Source of the DNA: Hyphomicrobium_A sp964493785
Lineage (GTDB): Bacteria; Pseudomonadota; Alphaproteobacteria; Rhizobiales; Hyphomicrobiaceae
Length of the DNA stretch: 64,000 bases
Direction: 5' to 3'
NCBI GenBank assembly: GCA_964493785.1
Contig: CAZBPM010000021.1
Span: forward strand, 1 to 64,000
Position 1 is the first letter of the stretch. Each line of letters opens with the position of its first letter. A program made the translations under genes and the position numbers. Below the pieces are notes generated by a model. That model saw nothing but the letters and a program-made list of their open reading frames with translations, had not been told where the DNA came from and made no database searches. This document shows positions 54,484 to 62,674 of this stretch, piece after piece.

Positions 54484-55812
54484 TTAGAAGTTGCCCTGTC
54501 CCGGGATCCAGCCTGTACCAGCGAGCGGCACGCGCGCCATGGCGGCGGCCTCGATGGTCAGAGCGCACAGATCTTCAGGCGTAAGGTTGTGCACGTGATT
54601 ATGGCCACAGGCGCGCGCGATGGTCTGCGCCTCCAGCGTCATCACCTTGAGGTAGTTGGCGAGCCGCCGTCCGGCGAGCACCGGATCGAGACGACGCGAC
54701 AGCTCCGGATCCTGCGTGGTGATACCGGCCGGATCCTTGCCCTCGTGCCAGTCGTCGTAGGCGCCGGCTGTCGTGTGCAGCTTCTGGTACTCAGCTTCCA
54801 GCGCGGGGTCGTTGTCGCCGAGCGCGATGAGCGCCGCGGTACCAACCGAGACTGCATCTGCACCGAGGGCCAGAGCCTTCGCGACGTCGGCACCGTTGCG
54901 AATGCCGCCTGACACGATGAGCTGCACCTTGCGATGCATGCCGAGATCCTGCAGCGCCTGCACGGCCGGACGGATGCACGCGAGCGTCGGCTGGCCGACA
55001 TGCTCGATGAACACTTCCTGCGTTGCAGCCGTGCCGCCCTGCATTCCGTCGACGACGACGCAGTCCGCACCGGCTTTCACGGCGAGCGCGACGTCGTAGT
55101 AGGGACGTGCGCCACCCACCTTGATGTAGATGGGCTTCTCCCAGTTGGTGATCTCGCGCAGCTCGAGGATCTTGATCTCGAGATCGTCGGGACCGGTCCA
55201 GTCGGGATGGCGGCAGGCCGAGCGCTGGTCGATGCCCTTCGGCAGCGTGCGCATCTCTGCGACGCGGTCGGAAATCTTTTGGCCGAGCAGCATGCCGCCG
55301 CCGCCGGGCTTCGCGCCTTGGCCGACCACCACCTCGATGGCGTCAGCTTTCCTGAGGTCGTCGGGGTTCATGCCGTAGCGCGAGGGCAGATACTGATAGA
55401 CCAGCGTCTGCGATTGCCCGCGCTCCTCCGGCGTCATGCCGCCGTCGCCCGTCGTCGTCGACGTGCCGGCGATCGTCGCGCCGCGGCCGAGCGCCTCCTT
55501 GGCGTTCGCCGACAGCGAGCCGAAGCTCATGCCGGCAACGGTGATGGGAATCTTCAGCTCGATTGGCTTCTTGGCGAAGCGCGTGCCGATCACGACATTC
55601 GTCGAGCACTTCTCGCGATAGCCCTCGAGCGGGTAGCGCGACATGGATGCGCCCAGGAACAGCAGGTCGTCAAAGTGCGGGACCTTGCGCTTGGCGCCGC
55701 CGCCGCGAATGTCGTAGATGCCGGTCGTTGCGGCGCGGCGGATTTCGGACAGCGTGTAGTCATCGAATACGGACGACTTGCGCGGCGTTGTCGGAGGATT
55801 GTGATAGCTCAT
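54484..55812 (-). CDS. mgsC: N-methylglutamate synthase subunit C
   Basis: 442 residues, the FMN-binding domain of glutamate synthase as a separate polypeptide. Visible signatures: IPITVAGMSFGSLSANAKEALGRGA, TGDGGMTPEERGQS, VVVGQGAKPGGGGMLLGQKI, YIKVGGARPYYDVALAVKAGADCVVVDGMQGGTAATQ and IVSGGIRNGADVAKALALGADAV. With MgsA and MgsB it converts gamma-glutamylmethylamide (or methylamine plus glutamate) to N-methylglutamate. Start overlaps the mgsB stop by one base. Confidence 0.92.
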   Translation of the reverse strand: MSYHNPPTTPRKSSVFDDYTLSEIRRAATTGIYDIRGGGAKRKVPHFDDLLFLGASMSRYPLEGYREKCSTNVVIGTRFAKKPIELKIPITVAGMSFGSLSANAKEALGRGATIAGTSTTTGDGGMTPEERGQSQTLVYQYLPSRYGMNPDDLRKADAIEVVVGQGAKPGGGGMLLGQKISDRVAEMRTLPKGIDQRSACRHPDWTGPDDLEIKILELREITNWEKPIYIKVGGARPYYDVALAVKAGADCVVVDGMQGGTAATQEVFIEHVGQPTLACIRPAVQALQDLGMHRKVQLIVSGGIRNGADVAKALALGADAVSVGTAALIALGDNDPALEAEYQKLHTTAGAYDDWHEGKDPAGITTQDPELSRRLDPVLAGRRLANYLKVMTLEAQTIARACGHNHVHNLTPEDLCALTIEAAAMARVPLAGTGWIPGQGNF

Positions 55813-56498
55813 CAGTAGGCGTCCGCGTTGTCGATGTTGAAGGTATAGAGCTTGCGGGCCGAGCCGTAGCGGCGGAAGTCCTTGGGCTTCACGCCGTTGA
55901 GACCGGAGCGCTTGAGAAGATTGTCGATGAGCTCCAGGTGCTCGTCGCGCATCTCCTTCTCGATGCAGTCGGCACCGAGGCTCTTCACCGATCCGCGCAC
56001 GAAAAGGCGAGCTTCGTAGATCGAGTCGCCCAGTGCGTCGCCGGCGTCGCCGAACACGACCAGATTGCCGGTCTGCGCCATGAACGCCGACATATGGCCG
56101 ATGTTGCCTTTGACGACGATGTCGATGCCCTTCATCGAGATGCCGCAGCGCGAGGAAGCATTACCCTCGACGACCAGCATCCCGCCGCGGCCGGTGGCCC
56201 CGGCATATTGGCTGACGTCGCCTTTGACGACGACCTTGCCCGACATCATGTTCTCGGCGGCACCTGGTCCGGCCGAGCCGTGAACCGTGATGTTCGCCTG
56301 CTTGTTCATGCCGGCGACGTAGTAGCCGACGCTGCCCTTGATATCGATGTTGAGCGGTGCATCGACGCCGACTGCGACGGCGTGCGTGCCCTTGGGATTG
56401 AGGATTTCCCACTGCGTCTCGTTGGTGCCGGACGTCTGCTTGTGCAGAAGCTCGTTGAGATCGCGCAGGCTTGAAGAGTTGAGATCGACGGTGCGCAT
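55812..56498 (-). CDS. mgsB: N-methylglutamate synthase subunit B
   Basis: 228 residues, equivalent to the C-terminal GXGXG domain of glutamate synthase. The right-handed beta-helix repeats include GSVGYYVAGMNKQANITVHGSAG, GKVVVKGDVSQYAGATGRGGMLVVEGNASSRCGISMKG and FVRGSVKSLGADC. It is a structural partner of MgsA and MgsC. Located 3 nt from the mgsA stop. Confidence 0.92.
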   Translation of the reverse strand: MRTVDLNSSSLRDLNELLHKQTSGTNETQWEILNPKGTHAVAVGVDAPLNIDIKGSVGYYVAGMNKQANITVHGSAGPGAAENMMSGKVVVKGDVSQYAGATGRGGMLVVEGNASSRCGISMKGIDIVVKGNIGHMSAFMAQTGNLVVFGDAGDALGDSIYEARLFVRGSVKSLGADCIEKEMRDEHLELIDNLLKRSGLNGVKPKDFRRYGSARKLYTFNIDNADAY

Positions 56499-56501
56499 CG
56501 G

Positions 56502-57398
56502 TCAGCGCTCCCAGAAATAGACGGTTGCGGGTTCGGGTTCCCAGACGCGGGCCCCATCGATGCCGGGCAGGCCGACGAGCGCGCGGTATTCGGAGCCGAA
56601 TGCCACATACTGATCGGTTTCCGCCATGACAGCGGGCTTGCAGGCGATCGGGTCGCGCACCACGGCGAAGCCGTTCTTGGTGCCGACGACGAAGGTGAAG
56701 AAGCCGTCGAGATCGTCGAGGCTCTTCTGCAGCGCCTCACCGAGGTTCATGCCCTGCTTGATGCGCCACGAGATATATGCAGCCGCCACTTCGGTATCGT
56801 TCTCGGTCTCGAACGTCATGCCGTCGTGGATCAGCTCGCGCCGCACGTTGGGATGGTTCGACAGCGACCCATTGTGCACGAGGCACTGGTCAGGGCCGGT
56901 TGAGAACGGATGGGCGCCCATGGTGGTCACCGCAGACTCGGTCGCCATGCGCGTATGGCCGATCGAGTGGGAGCCCTGCATCTTGGCAAGGTCGAACTGC
57001 GTTGCGACCTGCGTCGGATAGCCGACTTCCTTGAAGATCTCGATCGACTCGCCCGAGCTCATGATGCGCAGCTCCGGATGACCGGTGCGCAGCGCCTCGC
57101 GGGCCGCCAGAAGCTTGTCTGACGGCACCGTCAGCACAGCGTGCGTCGACTTGCGGTCGAGGCTGACGTCAGCGCCGAGAGCCTTGGAAATGGCTGCGGT
57201 CAGGCCGGCGAATTGCACATCCGGATTGGGCGACTGCAGCGTGATCTTGGCCTTGCCGCTAGCGGGCGCGCCATAGATGGCGAAACCTGCAGAGTCAGGG
57301 CCGCGCTCGCACATGGTGCCGAGCATGGTACTTGTGAGCTCGCCGAGGCGAGGCTCCAATTTGGCGTCCTTCAGGAACAGGCCGACGATGCCACACAT
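56502..57398 (-). CDS. mgsA: N-methylglutamate synthase subunit A
   Basis: 298 residues, class II glutamine amidotransferase-like domain. The catalytic Cys2 (MCGIVGLFLKDAKLEP) is immediately exposed after Met removal; GHTRMATESAVTTMGAHPF and NGSLSNHPNVRRELI are the substrate loops. It hydrolyses the amide of gamma-glutamylmethylamide, delivering methylamine to MgsB/MgsC. First gene of the mgs-gmaS group; a weak TTGAAC-N17-TAAGGT lies upstream (about 57440-57460). Confidence 0.92.
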   Translation of the reverse strand: MCGIVGLFLKDAKLEPRLGELTSTMLGTMCERGPDSAGFAIYGAPASGKAKITLQSPNPDVQFAGLTAAISKALGADVSLDRKSTHAVLTVPSDKLLAAREALRTGHPELRIMSSGESIEIFKEVGYPTQVATQFDLAKMQGSHSIGHTRMATESAVTTMGAHPFSTGPDQCLVHNGSLSNHPNVRRELIHDGMTFETENDTEVAAAYISWRIKQGMNLGEALQKSLDDLDGFFTFVVGTKNGFAVVRDPIACKPAVMAETDQYVAFGSEYRALVGLPGIDGARVWEPEPATVYFWER

Positions 57399-57458
57399 TC
57401 TTTATGGTCCCCACGGGCTTGACTTCTTAAACCACCTTAGCAGGCCCTGCCGGGTAGT

Positions 57459-57767
57459 TCAACTGCTATGAATAGAATTTTCCCTAGAGGCAACTCCGCC
57501 GCGGTGCTTCCAGACCTCGTAGCGGATGCGCGCGATGCGATATGCGTCAGGAATCGACAGCGCCCAGACAAACAAGCCGGCCGCTGAGCGGCCGATGAAA
57601 GATGTCTCCGGACCGGTCGTATGCCAGCACAGAAGCGCCAGCAGGAGCGAGAAAAAAGCAAAGCCCAGCCCGCGCAATTGCGCTCCGGCCGCCACGTGGC
57701 CGGCGCCGGGTGCGAGGATCGCGAGTGCGAGTACGAGGCGAGGATTGATCGGCGGCTTCGCTGTCAT
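57459..57767 (-). CDS. Small membrane protein in the NMG cluster
   Basis: 102 residues. Three hydrophobic segments (LVLALAILAPGAGHVAAGA, GLGFAFFSLLLALLCWHT, AAGLFVWALSIPDAYRIARI). The pattern around PGAGHVAAGAQLRGLGFAF resembles small TM2-like proteins. Overlaps the preceding gene by 4 nt (ATGA), so the two are coupled. Role unknown. Confidence 0.7.
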   Translation of the reverse strand: MTAKPPINPRLVLALAILAPGAGHVAAGAQLRGLGFAFFSLLLALLCWHTTGPETSFIGRSAAGLFVWALSIPDAYRIARIRYEVWKHRGGVASRENSIHSS

Positions 57768-58435
57768 GCGGCGTCAGCCTGACGGAACGAAGAAATTTTG
57801 CTGCGAACCGCGTGCAGCTGCTCCAGCACCGCTGCGAAATCATCGCCGGTGAGGCGCGCGTTCTCGAACACGGACTGCCTCAACAATAGATAGTCGCCGC
57901 GCTTGCCTTCGGCGGCCTGGCGCACGATTCGCACGCCCCGATCGGTGACGGCGATTTCTTTGACCTTAGGATCCTCGAGGATGCCGGCAATCAGCAGCCC
58001 GAGCTCATCGAGCAGCGCGCCGGCTCCGATGTCTCCGCGAATGACGAGCTCTGAAGGCAATCCAGGCGGCGCATCGAGCCGGTGCTGGAAGCGCGAAAGG
58101 AGGGAATAGAACTCGGTGCCGCAATGGCGCACCACGATAGAGAATCCGGGCAGCCCGGGATGACGATCGAGCAGCGTGGTCGATTGCCAGAGCTGCGGTA
58201 GGCGACGGATCGTCATGGTGTCCAGCACGAGGTCGACGTGCACGCCGCGCCCCCGGTGCGAACCTGACAGAATTGAAAAACCGTCCTCGCGATGGCTGAG
58301 CTTGGAGCGATCGAGCACCGCGGAGCACTCGTCAAGCAGGCCTCTACGCCTTGCGTTGGCGGCGCGATGATCCTTCGCGGCGATATAGGACACCGCGGCA
58401 ATGCCTGTAGCAGCGATAAGCAGAGTGACTGACAT
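57764..58435 (-). CDS. Hypothetical protein in the NMG cluster
   Basis: 223 residues from ATG 58435. An N-terminal hydrophobic helix (VTLLIAATGIAAVSYIAA) anchors a cytoplasmic or exported alpha/beta domain with HREDGFSILSGSHRGRGVHVDLVLDTMTIRRLPQLW and a C-terminal LLLRQSVFENARLTGDDF. No family recognised. It precedes the small membrane protein with a 4-nt overlap and follows the permease gene after a hairpin. Confidence 0.6.
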   Translation of the reverse strand: MSVTLLIAATGIAAVSYIAAKDHRAANARRRGLLDECSAVLDRSKLSHREDGFSILSGSHRGRGVHVDLVLDTMTIRRLPQLWQSTTLLDRHPGLPGFSIVVRHCGTEFYSLLSRFQHRLDAPPGLPSELVIRGDIGAGALLDELGLLIAGILEDPKVKEIAVTDRGVRIVRQAAEGKRGDYLLLRQSVFENARLTGDDFAAVLEQLHAVRSKISSFRQADAA

Positions 58436-58482
58436 GTTGTTTGACCGCCTGCGCTCGCTGAGCAGCATTTCGATTTAAGGGA

Positions 58483-58516
58483 AAGCGATCCCCGGGTGGT
58501 CGGCCGGGGATCGCTT
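58483..58516 (-). terminator. Perfect 13-bp hairpin after the permease gene
   Basis: AAGCGATCCCCGG pairs perfectly with CCGGGGATCGCTT around an 8-nt loop. On the minus strand it follows the permease stop by about 50 nt and is followed by a short T-rich stretch (TCCCTTAAAT), not a long T run. It could terminate part of the transcripts or stabilise the permease mRNA, giving different levels upstream and downstream. Confidence 0.6.
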
Positions 58517-58564
58517 AGGCGGCCGCGCGCGAGAAGGGTTACGCGCGGCGCGCCGTTTCGGGTC

Positions 58565-59950
58565 TCAGTGTCCGACCGGACGAGGCCAGGGCATCGTGAA
58601 CTGGTCGCCGCGCTTCACGAACTTGTAGCGGTGGAACGCGAACCACATCGAGACGACAATGTAGAAGACCATCATGGCGATGAGCTGCGTGCCGTATCCG
58701 AGGAACACCGCGAAGTAGGTCGTGGTGCACAGCATCAGCAGCACGATGGCCGGCAGCGGATGGAACGGATGCACGTAGCCGCGCTTGATCGTGCCGAGCG
58801 GCCACATCTTCCGGAACATCAGCACGTTGAAGGCCATGAAGGTGTACTCGAGCAGACCCGACAGGATCGAGAACGTGATCACCTGATCGAGCGGCGCGAA
58901 GTACGCGAAGATGAGCGCCACCGGAACCAGGAACACGATCGAGCGGAACGGCGTCCGATACTTCGGATGCACCGCGCCGAACACCTGCGGCAGATACCGG
59001 TCGCGACCCATCGAGAACCAGGCGCGCGAGGCATCGTTGATGCAACCGTTCGCCGAGGCCAGCGTCGAGAAGATCGTGCCGATGAACAGCAGCACCATCA
59101 GCGGCATCGAGCTGGTGAGACGCGCGGCGTCGAACAGCGGCGTAACCGCCTGGCCCAGGTACTCCCAAGGCATCAGACCGACGCAGATGTACCAGGTCAT
59201 CGTTGCTGCGATCAGCAGCGTGATGATGCCGGTCATCGTGCCGAGCGGTAGCGCACGCGCTGGCGAGCGAACCTCTTCGGCAGCCTGTGTCGTGCCCTCG
59301 ATCCCGAGGTAGTACCACATGCCGAAGTGCATCGCCGCCAGAACGCCGAGCCATCCGTATGGCAGGCCGTTGAGCAGCTCGTGCGGCTTCAGCACCTCGT
59401 CCGTCCAGGGGCGCACTGCCGTGAACAGGATGAGGATTGCAGCGAACGCGATCGCCGTCAGCACCAGGTTGAACGTCAGCGTGGCGTAGACGCCGCGATA
59501 GTTCAGGAATGCCAGGAACATGATGGTGAGCACGATGAACGGTTTATCGTGCGTATCGGCGAACCCGGCCATACTGCCCACCGTCTGCACGAGGTAGCCG
59601 AGCGTTATGGCGTTGGCCGCCTCGAGCATCGTGTAGGCGAAGACCAGGAACAGGCCGACGTTGAATGCCATCAGCGGGCCGACGATGTGTTTGGCCTGCG
59701 CGTATTGTCCGCCTGCCGCCGCAACGGTCGACGTCACTTCCGAGTCGATCATGGCGACGCAGGTGTAGAGAAGGCCGGCCGTCCAGCATGCGATCAAGGC
59801 AGCGAGTGCGCCGCCTTTGCCGACTGCGAAGTTCCAACCCATGTATTCGCCGACAAGCACGATGCCGACGCCGAGCGCCCAGACGTGACCTGGTCCAAGG
59901 ACGCGAAGCAGCGAGACTTTCTCGCCGTGAACTGCAGTGTACTGGGTCAT
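58565..59950 (-). CDS. APC superfamily permease, putative methylamine transporter
   Basis: 461 residues, about 12 helices. Features of ethanolamine-permease-like APC proteins: LGPGHVWALGVGIVLVGEYMGWNF, ATSSGAGGQY-like (VAAAGGQYAQAKHIVGP) and EGTTQAAEEVRSPARALPLG. Its position among NMG genes supports uptake of methylamine or a related amine. Its start overlaps the stop of a 64-residue membrane protein gene (4 nt), so it probably works with it. Confidence 0.85.
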   Translation of the reverse strand: MTQYTAVHGEKVSLLRVLGPGHVWALGVGIVLVGEYMGWNFAVGKGGALAALIACWTAGLLYTCVAMIDSEVTSTVAAAGGQYAQAKHIVGPLMAFNVGLFLVFAYTMLEAANAITLGYLVQTVGSMAGFADTHDKPFIVLTIMFLAFLNYRGVYATLTFNLVLTAIAFAAILILFTAVRPWTDEVLKPHELLNGLPYGWLGVLAAMHFGMWYYLGIEGTTQAAEEVRSPARALPLGTMTGIITLLIAATMTWYICVGLMPWEYLGQAVTPLFDAARLTSSMPLMVLLFIGTIFSTLASANGCINDASRAWFSMGRDRYLPQVFGAVHPKYRTPFRSIVFLVPVALIFAYFAPLDQVITFSILSGLLEYTFMAFNVLMFRKMWPLGTIKRGYVHPFHPLPAIVLLMLCTTTYFAVFLGYGTQLIAMMVFYIVVSMWFAFHRYKFVKRGDQFTMPWPRPVGH

Positions 59951-60141
59951 TTATGGCCTCCCTGGTGCGGAGGGTCGATGACCAGCACGTCTTCGATCTC
60001 GCCTTCCTTCGAGGAGAGCAGTGTGTGTTCGGAGTACTTGCGGCCGGTGATGATCATGTCGAAGAGCATCCACAGGCCGAGCGCGGCCGAGAGGCCCCAG
60101 GCTACGTATTCCAGTAGCTGGAAGTTGTTCAGATTTTCCAT
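59947..60141 (-). CDS. 64-residue single-helix membrane protein
   Basis: One helix (YVAWGLSAALGLWMLFDMIITG) followed by a charged tail with ERHTLLSSKEGEIED-like acidic residues ending PPHQGGHK. No family recognised. Overlaps the permease start by 4 nt (ATGA), so translation is coupled. Probably a subunit or assembly factor of the permease. Confidence 0.65.
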   Translation of the reverse strand: MENLNNFQLLEYVAWGLSAALGLWMLFDMIITGRKYSEHTLLSSKEGEIEDVLVIDPPHQGGHK

Positions 60142-60153
60142 TGGAGCACCCTG

Positions 60154-60534
60154 TTAGCGGTCGAACCGCTCAGAAATGACGTCTTTGTATTCCTTGCGCG
60201 ACCACCGGAACACGAAGAAGAAGTACGCGATCACGACGATAGCGGTGACCACGAGTTCCGGAACGCTGAAGGAATAGTCGAACCGTGATGCGATGAGATC
60301 GTGTGCGGTCTCGGGCGTGTAGCCGAGCTTCTCCCACTGCTCTTGCATCACTGCATTCTGTTGAAGCCCGGCCCACGTCTTCTCGGGCATGTCGAGCGTG
60401 GTCTTGCCGCCACCGGCTAGGCCGAGATAGACGGGCAGGAACAGGCTCGCGAGCACGAGCGTGAGCAGGAACAGGGTGTCGACCAGCTGGCCCAACTTTG
60501 ATTGCTGCGGCGGCTGGTAAGGTGTTTTGGCCAT
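60154..60534 (-). CDS. 126-residue membrane protein with an extramembrane loop
   Basis: From ATG 60534 (MAKTPYQPPQQSKLG). Two helices (LVDTLFLLTLVLASLFLPVYLGL and VPELVVTAIVVIAYFFFVFRW) flank a loop of about 55 residues with WAGLQQNAVMQEQWEKLGYTPETAHDLI. Layout suggests an accessory subunit. Lies 12 nt upstream of the 64-residue gene. No family recognised. Confidence 0.7.
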   Translation of the reverse strand: MAKTPYQPPQQSKLGQLVDTLFLLTLVLASLFLPVYLGLAGGGKTTLDMPEKTWAGLQQNAVMQEQWEKLGYTPETAHDLIASRFDYSFSVPELVVTAIVVIAYFFFVFRWSRKEYKDVISERFDR

Positions 60535-60544
60535 GTGATCCTCC

Positions 60545-60838
60545 TCAAGACTTCGAGTCGCGAAGGACGTCGAGGTAGTGAAGGTCGAGGCCGTAGATGT
60601 GCTCCTTGTCGTGGCCGTAGTGCTGCAGCATCGCGAAGATCGATGCCGTGTTAAACAGGAGCACGATGCCGCCCGAAATCGCGAGGGCATAGATCACTTC
60701 CGGGCTGCCGGCGTTTGGCAGCACCTTCCAGAATACGAAAGCGTAGGTTGACCATAGTACGGCGACGGCCAACACTGCCCATCGCCGGTCTCCCGCGAAC
60801 ATCCTTTGTATGCGCGCGTCCAAATTGCTCTTTTGCAT
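60545..60838 (-). CDS. 97-residue two-helix membrane protein
   Basis: First gene of the group. Two helices (RRWAVLAVAVLWSTYAFVFWKVL and EVIYALAISGGIVLLFNTASIFAML) and a C-terminal soluble end HYGHDKEHIYGLDLHYLDVL. Its stop is 10 nt before the next ATG. Transcribed divergently from mgdA across a 283-nt gap. No family recognised. Confidence 0.7.
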   Translation of the reverse strand: MQKSNLDARIQRMFAGDRRWAVLAVAVLWSTYAFVFWKVLPNAGSPEVIYALAISGGIVLLFNTASIFAMLQHYGHDKEHIYGLDLHYLDVLRDSKS

Positions 60839-61121
60839 AGAGCTCCCCTTGGTTAGCTTCTTTTTCCACCCGAGTCAGTTGCCTTAGAGGCAACCGTTTT
60901 TTATATGAGGAAAATTCTGCGACGGCTTGCCGCAAGTTGTCAAGGCGCCTGGATGTTGGTTTTGCGCAGTTTTCCGAAGTCAAGACTAAAAAACATGCGA
61001 AATGGTGATAATTTGAGCGCTTGAACAAGCGGAAAAAATATTGCACCTTGGGAATGCGGGCCTGACCCCGCTTTACGTCTCAGCCCACGCCCAGCCCATC
61101 TCCCCGAGGACGACCAGATCG
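60839..61121. promoter_or_regulatory. Divergent control region of the methylamine genes
   Basis: 283 nt between the starts of the divergent permease group and mgdA. It is AT-richer than its surroundings, as expected for promoters. A hairpin GTTGCC-TTAGA-GGCAAC (60878-60894) followed by six T (60897-60902) lies 40 nt upstream of the minus-strand gene and could act as attenuator or bind a regulator. No regulator gene was found beside it in the window. Confidence 0.5.
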
Positions 61122-62363
61122 ATGCCCCTCGCCCTCCTCAAATACGGCTTTGCCAAGGAACACCCGGACGATCCGCACTTCCGCTGGAAGCCAGATCTCA
61201 AGTCCTCTTATGACGTCATAGTCATCGGCGGTGGCGGCCATGGCCTGGCGATCGCATACTATCTCGCGGCCCACCACGGCATCACCAACGTTGCGGTGCT
61301 CGACAAGGGTTGGCTCGCTGGCGGCAACACCGCGCGCAACACCACCATCATCCGCGCCAACTACCTGACGCCCGAGGGTGTGCGCTTCTACAAGGAATCC
61401 GTCGATCTCTGGCGTGGGCTTTCGAACGAGCTCGACATCAACATGATGTACACGGAGCGCGGGCACTTCACGCTCGCGCACACCGACGCGGCGATGCGCA
61501 CCGCGCGCTGGCGGGCCGAAGTCAACAAGCATCTCGGCGTCAACTCAGAGGTGATCGACGCCGACGAGGTCAAGCGCATCTGTCCGACGATCAACGTTTC
61601 CGACGACGTCCGCTATCCCATTCTTGGCGCTCTCTACCATCCGCCGGGCGCAATTGCGCGCCACGATGCGGTCGCGTGGGGCTACGCGAAGGAGGCGATG
61701 AAGCGCGGCGTGGAAGTTCACACGCAGACGCCCGTCAACAAGATCATCATTGAGAACGGCCGGGCCATCGGCGTCGAGACGAGCAAGGGACCCGTCTACG
61801 CCGGCAAGATCGTTCAGGCCGTCGCTGGCGCATCGAGCGAAGTGGCGCGCATGGCCGGCTTCCTCCTGCCGATCCGCACCATTCCGTTGCAGGCGTGCGT
61901 GTCGGAGCCGGTGAAGCCGATCCTCGATCAGATCATCGTGTCGGGCTCGCTCCACGTCTACATCTCGCAGTCCGCGCGCGGCGAAATGGTCATGGGCGGC
62001 GCCACCGACCCTTACGGCCTCTATTCGACGCGCTCGACGCTCGATTTCAAAGAAAGCCTCATGGCGCACATGCTGGAGCTGTTCCCGTTCATGGGCGAGC
62101 TTCGCGTTCTGCGGCAGTGGGCGGGGATGGCCGACATGACGCCGGACTTCTCTCCCGTCATGGGCCTGACGCCCGTCGAAAACTATTACATCGATGCCGG
62201 CTGGGGCACGTGGGGCTTCAAGGCGACGCCCGTATGCGGGCGTCGCATGGCCGAATGCATCGCCACCAATCAACAGCCCGAGCTGTTGAAGCCGTTCGCG
62301 CTCGACAGGTTCCGCACCTTCGATCTCGTCGGCGAGAAGGGTGCAGCGTCGGTCGGTCACTAG
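61122..62363 (+). CDS. mgdA: N-methylglutamate dehydrogenase subunit A (SoxB-like)
   Basis: 413 residues from ATG 61122. FAD site VIVIGGGGHGLAIAYYL, then DKGWLAGGNTARNTTIIRANYLTPEG, which contains the flavinylation-type Arg/His region of sarcosine oxidase beta subunits, and GWGTWGFKATPVCGRRMAECI. It oxidises N-methylglutamate to glutamate plus a C1 unit (to tetrahydrofolate or tetrahydromethanopterin). First of mgdABC; starts divergently from the permease group. Confidence 0.93.
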   Translation: MPLALLKYGFAKEHPDDPHFRWKPDLKSSYDVIVIGGGGHGLAIAYYLAAHHGITNVAVLDKGWLAGGNTARNTTIIRANYLTPEGVRFYKESVDLWRGLSNELDINMMYTERGHFTLAHTDAAMRTARWRAEVNKHLGVNSEVIDADEVKRICPTINVSDDVRYPILGALYHPPGAIARHDAVAWGYAKEAMKRGVEVHTQTPVNKIIIENGRAIGVETSKGPVYAGKIVQAVAGASSEVARMAGFLLPIRTIPLQACVSEPVKPILDQIIVSGSLHVYISQSARGEMVMGGATDPYGLYSTRSTLDFKESLMAHMLELFPFMGELRVLRQWAGMADMTPDFSPVMGLTPVENYYIDAGWGTWGFKATPVCGRRMAECIATNQQPELLKPFALDRFRTFDLVGEKGAASVGH

Positions 62364-62392
62364 ATCAAGGTCAGTCGGGGCAAGCTACGGCA

Positions 62393-62674
62393 ATGAAAAT
62401 ACTGACGTGCCCGATCAACGGGCCACGCAACATCACAGAGTTTGTGTGGGGCGGTGAGGTGAAGGATATGCCGGATCCGGCGACGGCCACTGACGACGAG
62501 TGGGCCGCCTACCTTTTCCTCGAAACCAATCTCGCGGGCGAGATCGACGAGTGGTGGCTGCACGCGCCCACCAACACTTGGTTTATTGCCCGCCGCAATA
62601 CCGTGACGGACACGGTCCTCGAGACGATGACGGTCGACGCTTACTTCGCGCGCCGGGCCGGGAGCGCAGCATGA
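62393..62674 (+). CDS. mgdB: N-methylglutamate dehydrogenase subunit B (SoxD-like)
   Basis: 93 residues. The sarcosine oxidase delta-subunit pattern is clear: CPINGPRNITEFVWGGE, WAAYLFLETNLAGEIDEWWLHAPTNTWFIARRNTVTD. Small zinc-binding subunit. Starts 30 nt after mgdA; its stop overlaps the next start (ATGA). Confidence 0.93.
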   Translation: MKILTCPINGPRNITEFVWGGEVKDMPDPATATDDEWAAYLFLETNLAGEIDEWWLHAPTNTWFIARRNTVTDTVLETMTVDAYFARRAGSAA

